A program made the translations under genes and the position numbers. DNA of 44,412 bases from Oscillospiraceae bacterium (GTDB lineage: Bacteria > Bacillota > Clostridia > Oscillospirales > Oscillospiraceae), in NCBI GenBank assembly GCA_017619535.1, contig JAFZSD010000079.1, positions 1-44,412 of the forward strand. The letters run 5' to 3'. Under the pieces are notes generated by a model. The model saw only the letters and a list, made by a program, of their open reading frames with translations. It made no database searches and was not told the DNA's origin. Shown in pieces: positions 9,850-17,600 of the stretch. The stretch's first letter is position 1, and each line of letters begins with the position of its first letter.

Positions 9850-10194
9850 TCAGCCCTTGATCACGACCGGAATGCCCGCGACTAGCCTGACGACCTTTTC
9901 GGCCTTCTCTGCAAGAGCGACGCAGAGTCTCCCCGTTGCCTCTCTCATATCACGGTCGGAACGTTCCAGTGGTATGACTCCGCTCCCAACCTCGCAGCAT
10001 ATGACAACGTCTTTCCTGAGGAGTTCAGGCAGAAGATCCATAGCTCTCCCGGGGTCTGCCGCAACGATGTCCTGAAGGTTCATCACAACGGGCCGGCCGT
10101 CTATCACCGCGTCGGCGATGTCTCCGTCCGAGTATCCCAGACCTTTTACGTATTCGCGCTTTCCTGAGGAGCGCGCGCCTATAACAAGTATCAT
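9850..10194 (-). CDS. Short CobU-like protein
   Basis: 114 residues from the ATG at 10192-10194, whose first bases overlap the cobS stop (ATGA). The N-terminus ILVIGARSSGKREYV is a degenerate P-loop in which the usual Ser/Thr after GK is Arg. The C-terminal half has VVICCEVGSGVIPLERSDR and AGIPVVIKG, the same pattern as the VTNDVGSDSGG... CGIPLPLKG part of the full CobU next door. The guanylylated-histidine segment (ARHRAMR in full CobU) is missing, so it cannot be a normal kinase/guanylyltransferase. Similar short CobU relatives are known beside cobalamin genes in Clostridia. A regulatory or accessory role is inference. An upstream ATG in the same frame would extend it into cobS and lacks a site. 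Confidence 0.7.
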   Translation of the reverse strand: MILVIGARSSGKREYVKGLGYSDGDIADAVIDGRPVVMNLQDIVAADPGRAMDLLPELLRKDVVICCEVGSGVIPLERSDRDMREATGRLCVALAEKAEKVVRLVAGIPVVIKG

Positions 10195-10961
10195 AAAGCC
10201 GCCGCCTTTTCTATTATGACCATTACCGCCAGCATGCAGAGCTCCGCCGTCTGCAGGAACCACCCCGCCAGATCACCGCTCATGCCTCCGAACTGCCGGA
10301 GAGACATTATCCGAAGCCACAGCAGGCACAGAAGCGACGCGGCCACCATCGCGATCCCTATGGGAGTGAGTATAATCATACCCGCGGCTGACGCCGCAAA
10401 GAGGATCAGCAGGATGACTGCCGAGGTCTTCTTTTCAGCCGCCTCCCGGAACGCCGCGAGCAGCCCCTTCGATGCGCTCGTCGGGAAGAATATGACAGAC
10501 AGGCCGCTCAGCGACCTGCTGAGGACGTGCATTATAGCGACGGGCAGCACTGCCCGAACACCGGGACCGGCCTCTGTCGCGAATGCGAAATATGCGATCG
10601 AATAGGCGCAGAGACTTATGACCGCGAACGCTCCCGAATGCGGGTCCTTCAGTATCTCGCGTTTTCTCTCCGGAGGCGCGTGGCTTGCCAGCGCGTCCGC
10701 CGTATCGCAGAATCCGTCAAGGTGTATGCCGCCCGTAACGGCTATAGGTATGACCGTCATGCCGGCGGCAAAGATCATCTTGCCGAGCCCCAGAAGGTCC
10801 GAAACGTATGCCCACAGCAGCAGCAGCGCGCCTATGACCGCCCCGACCAGCGGGAACGCCGCCAGCATATTCTTCATGTTCTTCTCATTCCATTCCACGC
10901 GCGGCATGGGTATGCGTGAAAACATGGAAAACGCTACCGCGATAGTCTTCAGCACTCCCAC
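10191..10961 (-). CDS. cobS: Adenosylcobinamide-GDP ribazoletransferase (cobalamin synthase)
   Basis: 256 residues, the usual length for CobS, and very hydrophobic with about six membrane spans. The family motifs GGIHLDGFCDTADAL (about 77-91) and MSGDLAGWFLQ (about 227-237) are both present. It joins adenosylcobinamide-GDP with alpha-ribazole(-5'-phosphate) to give adenosylcobalamin (phosphate) in the membrane. The start is GTG at 10959-10961, with GGGAG seven bases upstream, inside the cobU 3' end (13-base overlap). Its stop overlaps the start of the short CobU-like gene. Translational coupling is likely. Confidence 0.95.
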   Translation of the reverse strand: MGVLKTIAVAFSMFSRIPMPRVEWNEKNMKNMLAAFPLVGAVIGALLLLWAYVSDLLGLGKMIFAAGMTVIPIAVTGGIHLDGFCDTADALASHAPPERKREILKDPHSGAFAVISLCAYSIAYFAFATEAGPGVRAVLPVAIMHVLSRSLSGLSVIFFPTSASKGLLAAFREAAEKKTSAVILLILFAASAAGMIILTPIGIAMVAASLLCLLWLRIMSLRQFGGMSGDLAGWFLQTAELCMLAVMVIIEKAAAL

Positions 10962-11479
10962 GGCAATTCTCCCTTCAGCGGCAGCGGTATCCCGCAGACC
11001 ATCTCAAATACGGCGTCGAACCGCGCCGCAACTACTCTGTTTATCTCTCCGAGCGCGTCGACGTAGCGCATCGTCAGTTCGCCGTATCCCCCGCTGTCGC
11101 TTCCGACGTCGTTCGTCACGACGATGAGATCGGTGCTCTGTCTCTCCAGAGCCTCAATGCCCCGGAGGATCTCTGAAACGGTGTCTTCCCCGGCACCTTC
11201 AGGGTCGAACATCTCGTTTGCCGTAAGATTGCAGAGGCACTCCAGGAGCACTGTTCCGCGTTCGGGTATCATAAGTCCGGCTATGTCCGTATAGCGCTCT
11301 ATCGTCTCGAAACCTTTTTCGGCCCGCATGGCGCGGTGACGGGCTATGCGTATCTCGCTCTCCTCGCCGTAGGGCTGCATGGCAGCTATATACCAGAGCT
11401 TTCCGCCGAACCTGACGGCGAGCTTTTCCGCAAACGTGCTTTTTCCGCCGGCAGATCCGCCGGTCAGCAGGATGCGCAA
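10949..11479 (-). CDS. cobU: Adenosylcobinamide kinase/adenosylcobinamide-phosphate guanylyltransferase
   Basis: 176 residues, a normal CobU length. The Walker A loop is GGSAGGKSTF (about 7-16). The guanylylated histidine lies in RIARHRAMR (about 44-52). The Walker-B-like strand and VTNDVGSDSGGYGE follow, and the typical GIPLPLKG ends the domain. It phosphorylates adenosylcobinamide and attaches GMP, preparing it for CobS. The start is TTG at 11477-11479, with GGGAGG eight bases upstream. It overlaps cobS by 13 bases and sits 19 bases after cobT. Confidence 0.95.
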   Translation of the reverse strand: MRILLTGGSAGGKSTFAEKLAVRFGGKLWYIAAMQPYGEESEIRIARHRAMRAEKGFETIERYTDIAGLMIPERGTVLLECLCNLTANEMFDPEGAGEDTVSEILRGIEALERQSTDLIVVTNDVGSDSGGYGELTMRYVDALGEINRVVAARFDAVFEMVCGIPLPLKGELPWEC

Positions 11480-11498
11480 GGCGCGTTCCTCCCTTCGC

Positions 11499-12551
11499 TC
11501 ACTGTGGAGTGTAGGCCTCCATACCTATACCGCTAAACGTGGACATCTCATCGTAAACGGCGAGAGCCATATCCAGAAGGGGCATGGCGCAGACAGCGCC
11601 GGTGCCTTCGCCGAGCCTCATCCCGGCACATATGAGCGGCTGAAGTCCGAGTTCATTGAGTACGGCCCGGGTAGCTGGCTCCGCTGACACGTGGCTTGCA
11701 AGTATCGCGCAGATGCATTCCGGGCACATCCGCACGGCTGTAAGCGCCGCCACGGCGCTTATGAATCCGTCTATCAGCACGGGCACTCTGTATACCGCGC
11801 CGCCGATAAATACTCCGGCAAGGCCGGCGATATCCAGCCCCCCGACTTTTGCAAGCGCGTCCAGCGCATCGTTTGGATCCGGGCAGTTGACGCTGATCGC
11901 CCGCTTTACGGCGGCGACTTTGCGCCTGAGCCCTTCGTCCGAAAGACCTGCTCCGCGTCCGACCATATCCTCGGGATCCGCTCGGAGCAGGACGGATGCC
12001 AGCGCGCTGGAAGTCGTCGTATTTCCTATGCCCATCTCGCCTGTCGCAAGAAGGCTGTATCCGCCGGTCCTGAGATCCCTTACCAGTTCTATTCCCGCCG
12101 AGACGGCCTGAGATGCCTGTTCCCGGGTCATAGCCGGGCCGGCGGCTATGTTCGCGGTACCGTCAGCGATGTGCAGATCTATGACATCTTCCGCTCTGCT
12201 TGCCATGCCGATATCTATCGGGAACACGTCGGCGCCGGCGATGTCGGCCATGCGGCACACGGAGGCGTCTCCTTTTGCTATGTTCCCGGCGACAAGCGCG
12301 GTTATCTCCTGTCCAGTCTGTGTGACGCCCTCGCAGACGACTCCGTTGTCGGCGCACATAACGATCACGCCGCGTCTGTCGATACGGACGTCGGCGGTGC
12401 CGGTGAGCCCGGCGATCTTCACTACCGCGCTCTCCAGAAGTCCGAGACTTCCGAGAGGCTTGGCGATGCTGTCCCATCTGGCCTGAGCCTTCTTCATCGC
12501 CTCCGCGTCGGGCTGTGCTATCATTTTTCTTGTCACATCTGCGTCAAACAT
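11499..12551 (-). CDS. cobT: Nicotinate-nucleotide:dimethylbenzimidazole phosphoribosyltransferase
   Basis: 350 residues, standard CobT length. The signature AKPLGSLGLLE lies near residues 30-40. MCADNGVVCEGVTQ follows at about 70-83, and RLGEGTGAVCAMPLLD near the C-terminus carries the catalytic glutamate. It makes alpha-ribazole phosphate from nicotinate mononucleotide and the lower-ligand base. GGGAG precedes the ATG by seven bases. It is second in the operon, after the CBS-domain gene (39-base gap), and is followed by cobU, cobS, the short CobU-like gene and the phosphatase. Confidence 0.96.
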   Translation of the reverse strand: MFDADVTRKMIAQPDAEAMKKAQARWDSIAKPLGSLGLLESAVVKIAGLTGTADVRIDRRGVIVMCADNGVVCEGVTQTGQEITALVAGNIAKGDASVCRMADIAGADVFPIDIGMASRAEDVIDLHIADGTANIAAGPAMTREQASQAVSAGIELVRDLRTGGYSLLATGEMGIGNTTTSSALASVLLRADPEDMVGRGAGLSDEGLRRKVAAVKRAISVNCPDPNDALDALAKVGGLDIAGLAGVFIGGAVYRVPVLIDGFISAVAALTAVRMCPECICAILASHVSAEPATRAVLNELGLQPLICAGMRLGEGTGAVCAMPLLDMALAVYDEMSTFSGIGMEAYTPQ

Positions 12552-12590
12552 CCGAAATCTCCCGTTATCATCTTTCTTCCGACTCCGGTC

Positions 12591-13043
12591 TCATGATTCC
12601 TCCGGGCCGTTTCCGCCGCCGCCGGAGTCTTTGAAGATGCCGCTCATTTTGCAGAAATACTTTATTATATCTTTTCTTGTGATTATCCCGACAAAGGAAT
12701 CGTTGTCGTCCACGACGGGGACGAAATTCTGATTCATCGCCCGGTCGAACAGCTCCTCTACCGCGGCTGTTATCCTGACCGGCGGGTTTATGTTATGACC
12801 GATGATATCCCTCAGTCTTATATCCGTAACGTCTCTGGTATAGGTCTTGGTAACTCCGTCCTCGACCAGATACCACAGCAGGTCTCCTTCGCTGACGATG
12901 CCGGCGTATTTGCCCTCTCTCGTTATGACCGGTGTGGCTGAGAATCCGATCCCTCTCATCTTGCGCAGGCACTGATTTACAGTATAATCGTCGTACAGAT
13001 ATGCGACCTGATTCTTCGGCGTCAGAAAAAACGCAATATTCAA
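12591..13043 (-). CDS. Two-CBS-domain protein
   Basis: 150 residues made of a tandem pair of CBS domains (about 10-65 and 75-135). Visible motifs are GFSATPVITREGKYAGIVSEGDL in the first and QNFVPVVDDNDSFVGIITRKDI in the second. CBS pairs bind adenine nucleotides and act as sensors; no fused catalytic domain is present, so it may regulate a partner. The start is TTG at 13041-13043 behind GGAAGGAG (complement of 13051-13059). It is the first gene after the cobalamin operon promoter. The C-terminal Gly-rich tail has no motif I recognise. It could simply be a co-transcribed neighbour of cobT. Confidence 0.85.
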   Translation of the reverse strand: MNIAFFLTPKNQVAYLYDDYTVNQCLRKMRGIGFSATPVITREGKYAGIVSEGDLLWYLVEDGVTKTYTRDVTDIRLRDIIGHNINPPVRITAAVEELFDRAMNQNFVPVVDDNDSFVGIITRKDIIKYFCKMSGIFKDSGGGGNGPEES

Positions 13044-13090
13044 AGCAAACGCTCCTTCCAGAGTCCCGGGCGCCGTGTTCTTCTCATGTG

Positions 13091-13119
13091 ATTATACCTC
13101 GGATCGGACATTCTGTCCA
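13091..13119 (-). promoter_or_regulatory. Promoter for the CBS-cobalamin operon
   Basis: On the minus strand, TGGACA (complement of 13114-13119), a 17-base spacer and TATAAT (complement of 13091-13096) precede the TTG start of the CBS gene by about 48 bases. The leader is too short to hold a cobalamin riboswitch. Confidence 0.75.
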
Positions 13120-13164
13120 TTCAAACACAGGATAATGTCATCGCTGTTAGGTGCAAAAATTGCT

Positions 13165-13193
13165 TTGATTTTTGACGTCCCGCATCGTATAAT
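13165..13193 (+). promoter_or_regulatory. Promoter for the 13261 gene
   Basis: TTGATT (13165-13170), a 17-base spacer and TATAAT (13188-13193). It diverges from the cobalamin operon promoter across about 50 bases. Confidence 0.8.
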
Positions 13194-13260
13194 CATTATA
13201 TGGAAACACAGTCGGCGGCCCGCGCCTTAAGGGACTGCCGTTAAAGAAAGGAAATCCATT

Positions 13261-13671
13261 ATGAACATGATCTGGGGACCCGGCATACCGGGTTTTCTGC
13301 CGACCGACGTGATGACGGAGGACGAGATAAGGGAATACGGCGTGAGGATAGCGATGACCCACTGCCGCAACGACGGCTATGAGATCATAAACGCCCAGGC
13401 GGCTGAGAACGTCTGGCCGAACATCGTCGCGAAAAAGGACGGGAAACTCTGGTTCATAGCCGTCGCCACCAAGGTCGCTCCCGAATACGGCGCTCTCGAA
13501 CAGGACGAGAAGGACAACCTCATAGAACATGCGGGAAAATTCGGCGCACAGGCTGCCGTGCTAAGCGTCAGCTTCGGCTCGAAGGATCCCGAACGTTTCA
13601 GCGAATCCATAGCGCTGCACGACGACGACTTTGTGGTCAGCACGGCGCCCATGGAGATCCTGAACCAGTGA
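13261..13671 (+). CDS. Unknown protein, possibly nuclease-fold related
   Basis: 136 residues and not a family I can name. The centre reads DGYEIINAQAAENVWPNIVA then KDGKLWFIAVATKV. This spacing (conserved Glu, Pro-Asn-Ile, a beta hairpin and a strand ending in Lys) recalls restriction-nuclease-like folds, but the usual acidic pair before the lysine is Ala-Thr here, so nuclease activity is doubtful. The second half has SVSFGSKDPERFSES. No signal peptide or membrane span. The ATG follows AAAGGAAA at 13247-13254 and a strong promoter. A weak hairpin at 13683-13708 separates it from the rhomboid gene. Confidence 0.6.
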   Translation: MNMIWGPGIPGFLPTDVMTEDEIREYGVRIAMTHCRNDGYEIINAQAAENVWPNIVAKKDGKLWFIAVATKVAPEYGALEQDEKDNLIEHAGKFGAQAAVLSVSFGSKDPERFSESIALHDDDFVVSTAPMEILNQ

Positions 13672-13682
13672 ACCATGAGAAA

Positions 13683-13708
13683 ACGGCGGTGCTTTTACGC
13701 GCCGCCGT
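13683..13708 (+). terminator. Weak hairpin after the 13261 gene
   Basis: A 10-bp stem (13683-13692 with 13699-13708, one G-U) with loop TTTTAC. The following T-rich sequence is short (AAGTTTATTC), so termination may be partial and the rhomboid gene may be reached by read-through. Confidence 0.55.
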
Positions 13709-13741
13709 AAGTTTATTCGATGCTCTGACAGGAGACCGGTC

Positions 13742-14305
13742 ATGAAACATATTAAGTACAACTCCCCTGTGGTGCTTACGTTCGCGCTCATATCTCTGGC
13801 GGTTCTGCTGCTGGGTATGCTCACGGGAGGCAAGCTCACGTCGCTTCTTTTCTGCGTGTACCGCGCGCCCCTCAGCGATCCGCTGACATACCCGCGGTTC
13901 TTCCTTCACGTTCTGGGCCACAGCAGTCTTTCCCACTATATGGGCAATATCCTGATGCTGCTCGTAGTGGGGCCTCCCCTTGAGGAGAAGTTCGGGAGCC
14001 GGTCCCTTCTCCTGGCAATAGTCATCACCGCCCTTATATCCGGGATCGTCCAGTTCGTCTTCTTCCCCCACACCGCTCTTCTGGGCGCCAGCGGCATCGT
14101 GTTCATGATGATAGTCATGCTCTCCATGACCGGCACGGAGAAGGGGCGCATCCCACTCACCATGATCCTCGTAGTCATCTTCTACATAGGTTCAGAGGTC
14201 GTCCAGGGACTATTCGTCGACGACAACGTATCCCAGCTGACCCACATCATAGGCGGCGCCTGCGGCGCTGTCATTGGGTTCTTCCTTTACAGGAAACACA
14301 GATGA
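13742..14305 (+). CDS. Rhomboid family intramembrane serine protease
   Basis: 187 residues with about six membrane spans. The catalytic dyad is visible: Ser117 in LLGASGIVF and His168 in LTHIIGGACGA. The supporting HYMGN (His65-Asn69) motif in the second helix matches the family H...N pattern. It cleaves single-pass membrane proteins within or near the bilayer; the substrate is unknown. AGGAG before the ATG is well placed. The DUF1653 gene follows 13 bases later. Confidence 0.88.
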   Translation: MKHIKYNSPVVLTFALISLAVLLLGMLTGGKLTSLLFCVYRAPLSDPLTYPRFFLHVLGHSSLSHYMGNILMLLVVGPPLEEKFGSRSLLLAIVITALISGIVQFVFFPHTALLGASGIVFMMIVMLSMTGTEKGRIPLTMILVVIFYIGSEVVQGLFVDDNVSQLTHIIGGACGAVIGFFLYRKHR

Positions 14306-14318
14306 GGGAGGTATCGTC

Positions 14319-14537
14319 ATGGAAGAGATAAAGCCCGGCAGATACCGCCATTTCAAAGGCAACATGTACGAGGTCCTCTTTACGGCGAAACACTCCGAGA
14401 CGCTGGAACCCATGGTCGTCTACCGTGCGCTGTACGGCGAACACGGGGTCTGGGTGCGTCCCGCTTCCATGTGGAACGAGACCGTTGAACGGGACGGAAA
14501 AACGTTCCGGCGCTTCACCCCTGTCGAAGACGACTAA
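14319..14537 (+). CDS. DUF1653 family protein
   Basis: 72 residues starting at the ATG after GGGAGG (14306-14311 region). The sequence GRYRHFKGNMYEVLFTA, then MVVYRALYGEHGVWVRP and a MWNE..ERDG end, matches the short DUF1653 family (a small beta fold of unknown role, common in bacteria). It sits 13 bases after the rhomboid gene and probably shares its transcript. A longer reading frame upstream overlaps the rhomboid gene and has no own ribosome site. Confidence 0.8.
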   Translation: MEEIKPGRYRHFKGNMYEVLFTAKHSETLEPMVVYRALYGEHGVWVRPASMWNETVERDGKTFRRFTPVEDD

Positions 14538-14564
14538 TCAACAGCAGCAAGGCAGAAAAAGTAT

Positions 14565-14601
14565 TACCGGCGGGCAGCATTCACTATGCCGTCCGCCGGT
14601 A
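14565..14601. terminator. Bidirectional terminator between DUF1653 gene and polC
   Basis: A 9-bp outer stem (14565-14573 with 14593-14601) with an imperfect inner stem. It is followed by TCGTTTTG on + and TACTTTTTC on -. It separates the converging DUF1653 and polC transcripts. Confidence 0.88.
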
Positions 14602-14623
14602 TCGTTTTGTCGTATTTGGATTA

Positions 14624-17600
14624 TCAGAAGAGGGACATCTGGCTCGTCTCCGGCATGTCCGCCAGCGCGCCCAGCGCCCGGAGCTGCTCGATGTTTGTCT
14701 TAGACAGTTTCGGGCAGCATTCCGACAGGTCGTCTGCTGAGATGAACGTCCTCCCCTTTCTGCCTTCCACGATATCTCTCGCTGCGGTCTCGCCGAGGCC
14801 GCTTATGGCGACGAAGGGCGGCAGGAGCCTGTTTTCCCCGACAGGCAGGAACTTTACGGCGTCGGAACCGTAAAGATCCATCGGAGCGAAATCAAATCCC
14901 CGTTTGTAGAACTCGTAGCACGCCTCCAGCGTCACCAGCAGATCCTCGTCCTTCGCCGTCGGGTTCGGGTTCTGCTTTATCTCGCGGATCTTGCCGAGCA
15001 CGACGTCCTCTCCCTTTGTCATGACGGCCGCGTCGAAGCTGTCCTTCTGGCTGCGTCTGTAGAAGTATGCGCTGTAGAAAGCCAGCGGACGCTTGACCTT
15101 GAACCAGGCTATGCGGAACGCCATCATGACATAGGCGACCGCGTGGGCCTTCGGGAAGAGATACTGTATCTTACGGCAGGATTCTATGTACCACTCCGGC
15201 ACTCCCAGAGACTGCATCTCCTCGACTATGCCGTCCGGCCACGATTTGCCTTTGTGGATGGCGCCCTTTCTGACCGACTCCATGAACTTAAAGGCGCGCT
15301 TTTCGTCCATTCCTCTGGATATGAGGTAGAGCATTATATCGTCACGGCAGCCGATCGTCTCCTTGACGGTGGCGACGCCGGACAGTATGAGCTCCCGGAT
15401 ATTTCCTGCCCATACGTTCGTTCCGTGGGAAAAACCGGACAGTCTCACGAGCGTATCGAAGTCCTCGGGTTTCGTGTCGCACAGCATCTGCCTCGTAAAC
15501 CCGGTGCCGAACTCCGGTATGCCGATGGTGCCCGTTTCGCCGATTATGGGGTCTCCCGGCGCAAGGCCCAGCGGCTCCGGCGATTTGAAGATTGCCATCG
15601 TCTCGGGATCGTCGAGAGGTATCTCCCGTGCGTTTACGCCGGTCATATCCTCCAGCATCTTTATCATGGTCGGGTCATCGTGGCCCAACTCGTCGAGTTT
15701 AAGGAGGTTGTCCTCCATGCAGTGATACTCGAAATGGGTAGTGATGATCCCGCCCTCGCTGTCGTCAGCGGGGTGCTGGGCCGGACAGAAGTCGGTGATC
15801 TCCATGTCCTGCGGGATGACCACCAGCCCGCCCGGATGCTGGCCCGTCGTACGCTTGACGCCCGTACAGCCCAGAGCCAGCCTGTTCTCCTCGGCTTTGC
15901 TGAACGCCGCGCCGGTTATCTCCATGTACTTCTTGACGTAGCCGTGAGCCGTCTTTTCCGCCACCGTGCCTATGGTGCCGGCCCGGAAGACATGCTCCGC
16001 CCCGAACAGTTCGTTGGTATATCTGTGGGCGTTCGCCTGATACTCTCCCGAGAAGTTGAGGTCTATATCCGGCACCTTGTCGCCGCCGAACCCCAGGAAC
16101 GTCTCGAAGGGTATGTCGAAGCCTTCCTTCTTATACTTTTCGCCGCAGACGGGGCAGTTTCTGTCCGGCATGTCCGCACCGCAGCCGTAACCGTGTCCGG
16201 ACTCGAAATCCGTATGGTGGCACTTGGGGCACCTGTAATGGGCCGGAAGCGCGTTGACCTCGGTTATACCGGACAGGTATGCGACGATCGAAGAGCCCAC
16301 GCTGCCTCTCGACCCCACGAGGTATCCGTGGGCGAGCGAGTCGGCGACGAGCTTCTGGGCGCTCATGTAAATAACGTCGTAGCCCCGGGCCAGGATGTCT
16401 CCCAGCTCCGTCTCCACACGTTTCCTTACGATCTCAGGCGGGTCGTCTCCGTAAAGCTCGTGAAGGCGGCCGTATACGAGAGCCTTCAGATCCTCAGCGC
16501 TGTGTTCGATCCTCGGAGGAAACAGCTTTTTCGGAGGAAGCGGCCGGACGACTTCGCACATGTCAGCGATCTTCCGAGTATTCGTCACCACGACCTCGTA
16601 GGCCTTTTCAGGTCCGAGATAGTCGAATTCGTCCAGCATCTCCCGCGTAGTGCGGAAGTAAAGAGGAAGCTGCCTGTCGGCGTCCTCGAAACCTTTGGCC
16701 GTCAGCAGGATGTGCCTGTATATCTCGTCCTCCGGCTCGAGGAAATGGACGTCGCCCGTCGCGACGCAGGGCTTTCCCAGTTCATGAGCAAGGGCAGTCA
16801 CGCGGACATTGAACTCTCTGAGCTCGTCCTCGTCACGGGCACGGGGCTTTTCTCCGTAGAGCATGAACCTGTTGTTGGATATGGGCTGTATCTCGAAATA
16901 ATCGTAGAACTCGCCAAGTCTCCGCTGCTCGAGACGGCTCCTGTGATCAGTTATTAGCCCGAATATCTCGCCTGCCTCACAGGCCGAACCGATGAGCAGC
17001 CCCTCCCTGTGCTCGAGTATGAGGCTCTTCGGCATTATGGGATAACGTTTGAAGTGTTCGAGATGGCTTTTCGTTATGAGCTTATACAGGTTCTTGATGC
17101 CCGCCTGCTCCTTGACGAGTATGATGATGTGCTTCGGTTTATATCTGCGGTTCTGGAGAGCGTCTCTGGTCTTTTCCGCCGTGAATCCGTTCAGCTGTCC
17201 GATATCCGTTATCCCGGCCTTTTTCAGTTTCCCGGAGAGCTTCGCGAGTATAAGCCCCGCAGTAACTGCGTCGTCGGAGGCCCGGTGATGCTCGAATTCG
17301 GGAAGAGACAGGAAGTTTGCCACCGTGTCGAGCCTGTGGGAACGGAGCTCCGGCAGCAGAGCACGTGAGATGGCAAGGGTATCGATATATCTCGGGGTGT
17401 ACTGTATCCCCTCTCTCAGACATATCTCGTATATGAAACCGACGTCGAAACTGGCGTTGTGAGCTGCAAGGGGCCGGTCTCCGACAAAGTCGAGAAAAGC
17501 CTTGACGGCTTCCCGCTGGGATGCCGCGCCGCGGACGTCCTCGTCGGATATCCCCGTGAGCTGCGTTATGGAGGCCGGTATGCGCCGTCCCGGATCGACG

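Noticed and set aside
13044..13260. Possible cobalamin riboswitch before the cobalamin operon
   Set aside because: The operon promoter at 13091-13119 leaves a leader of about 45 bases, and no B12-box-like sequence is seen.
15143..16957. A 604-codon open frame antisense to polC
   Set aside because: The PolC motifs on the other strand are continuous through it, and the frame shows no recognisable domain.
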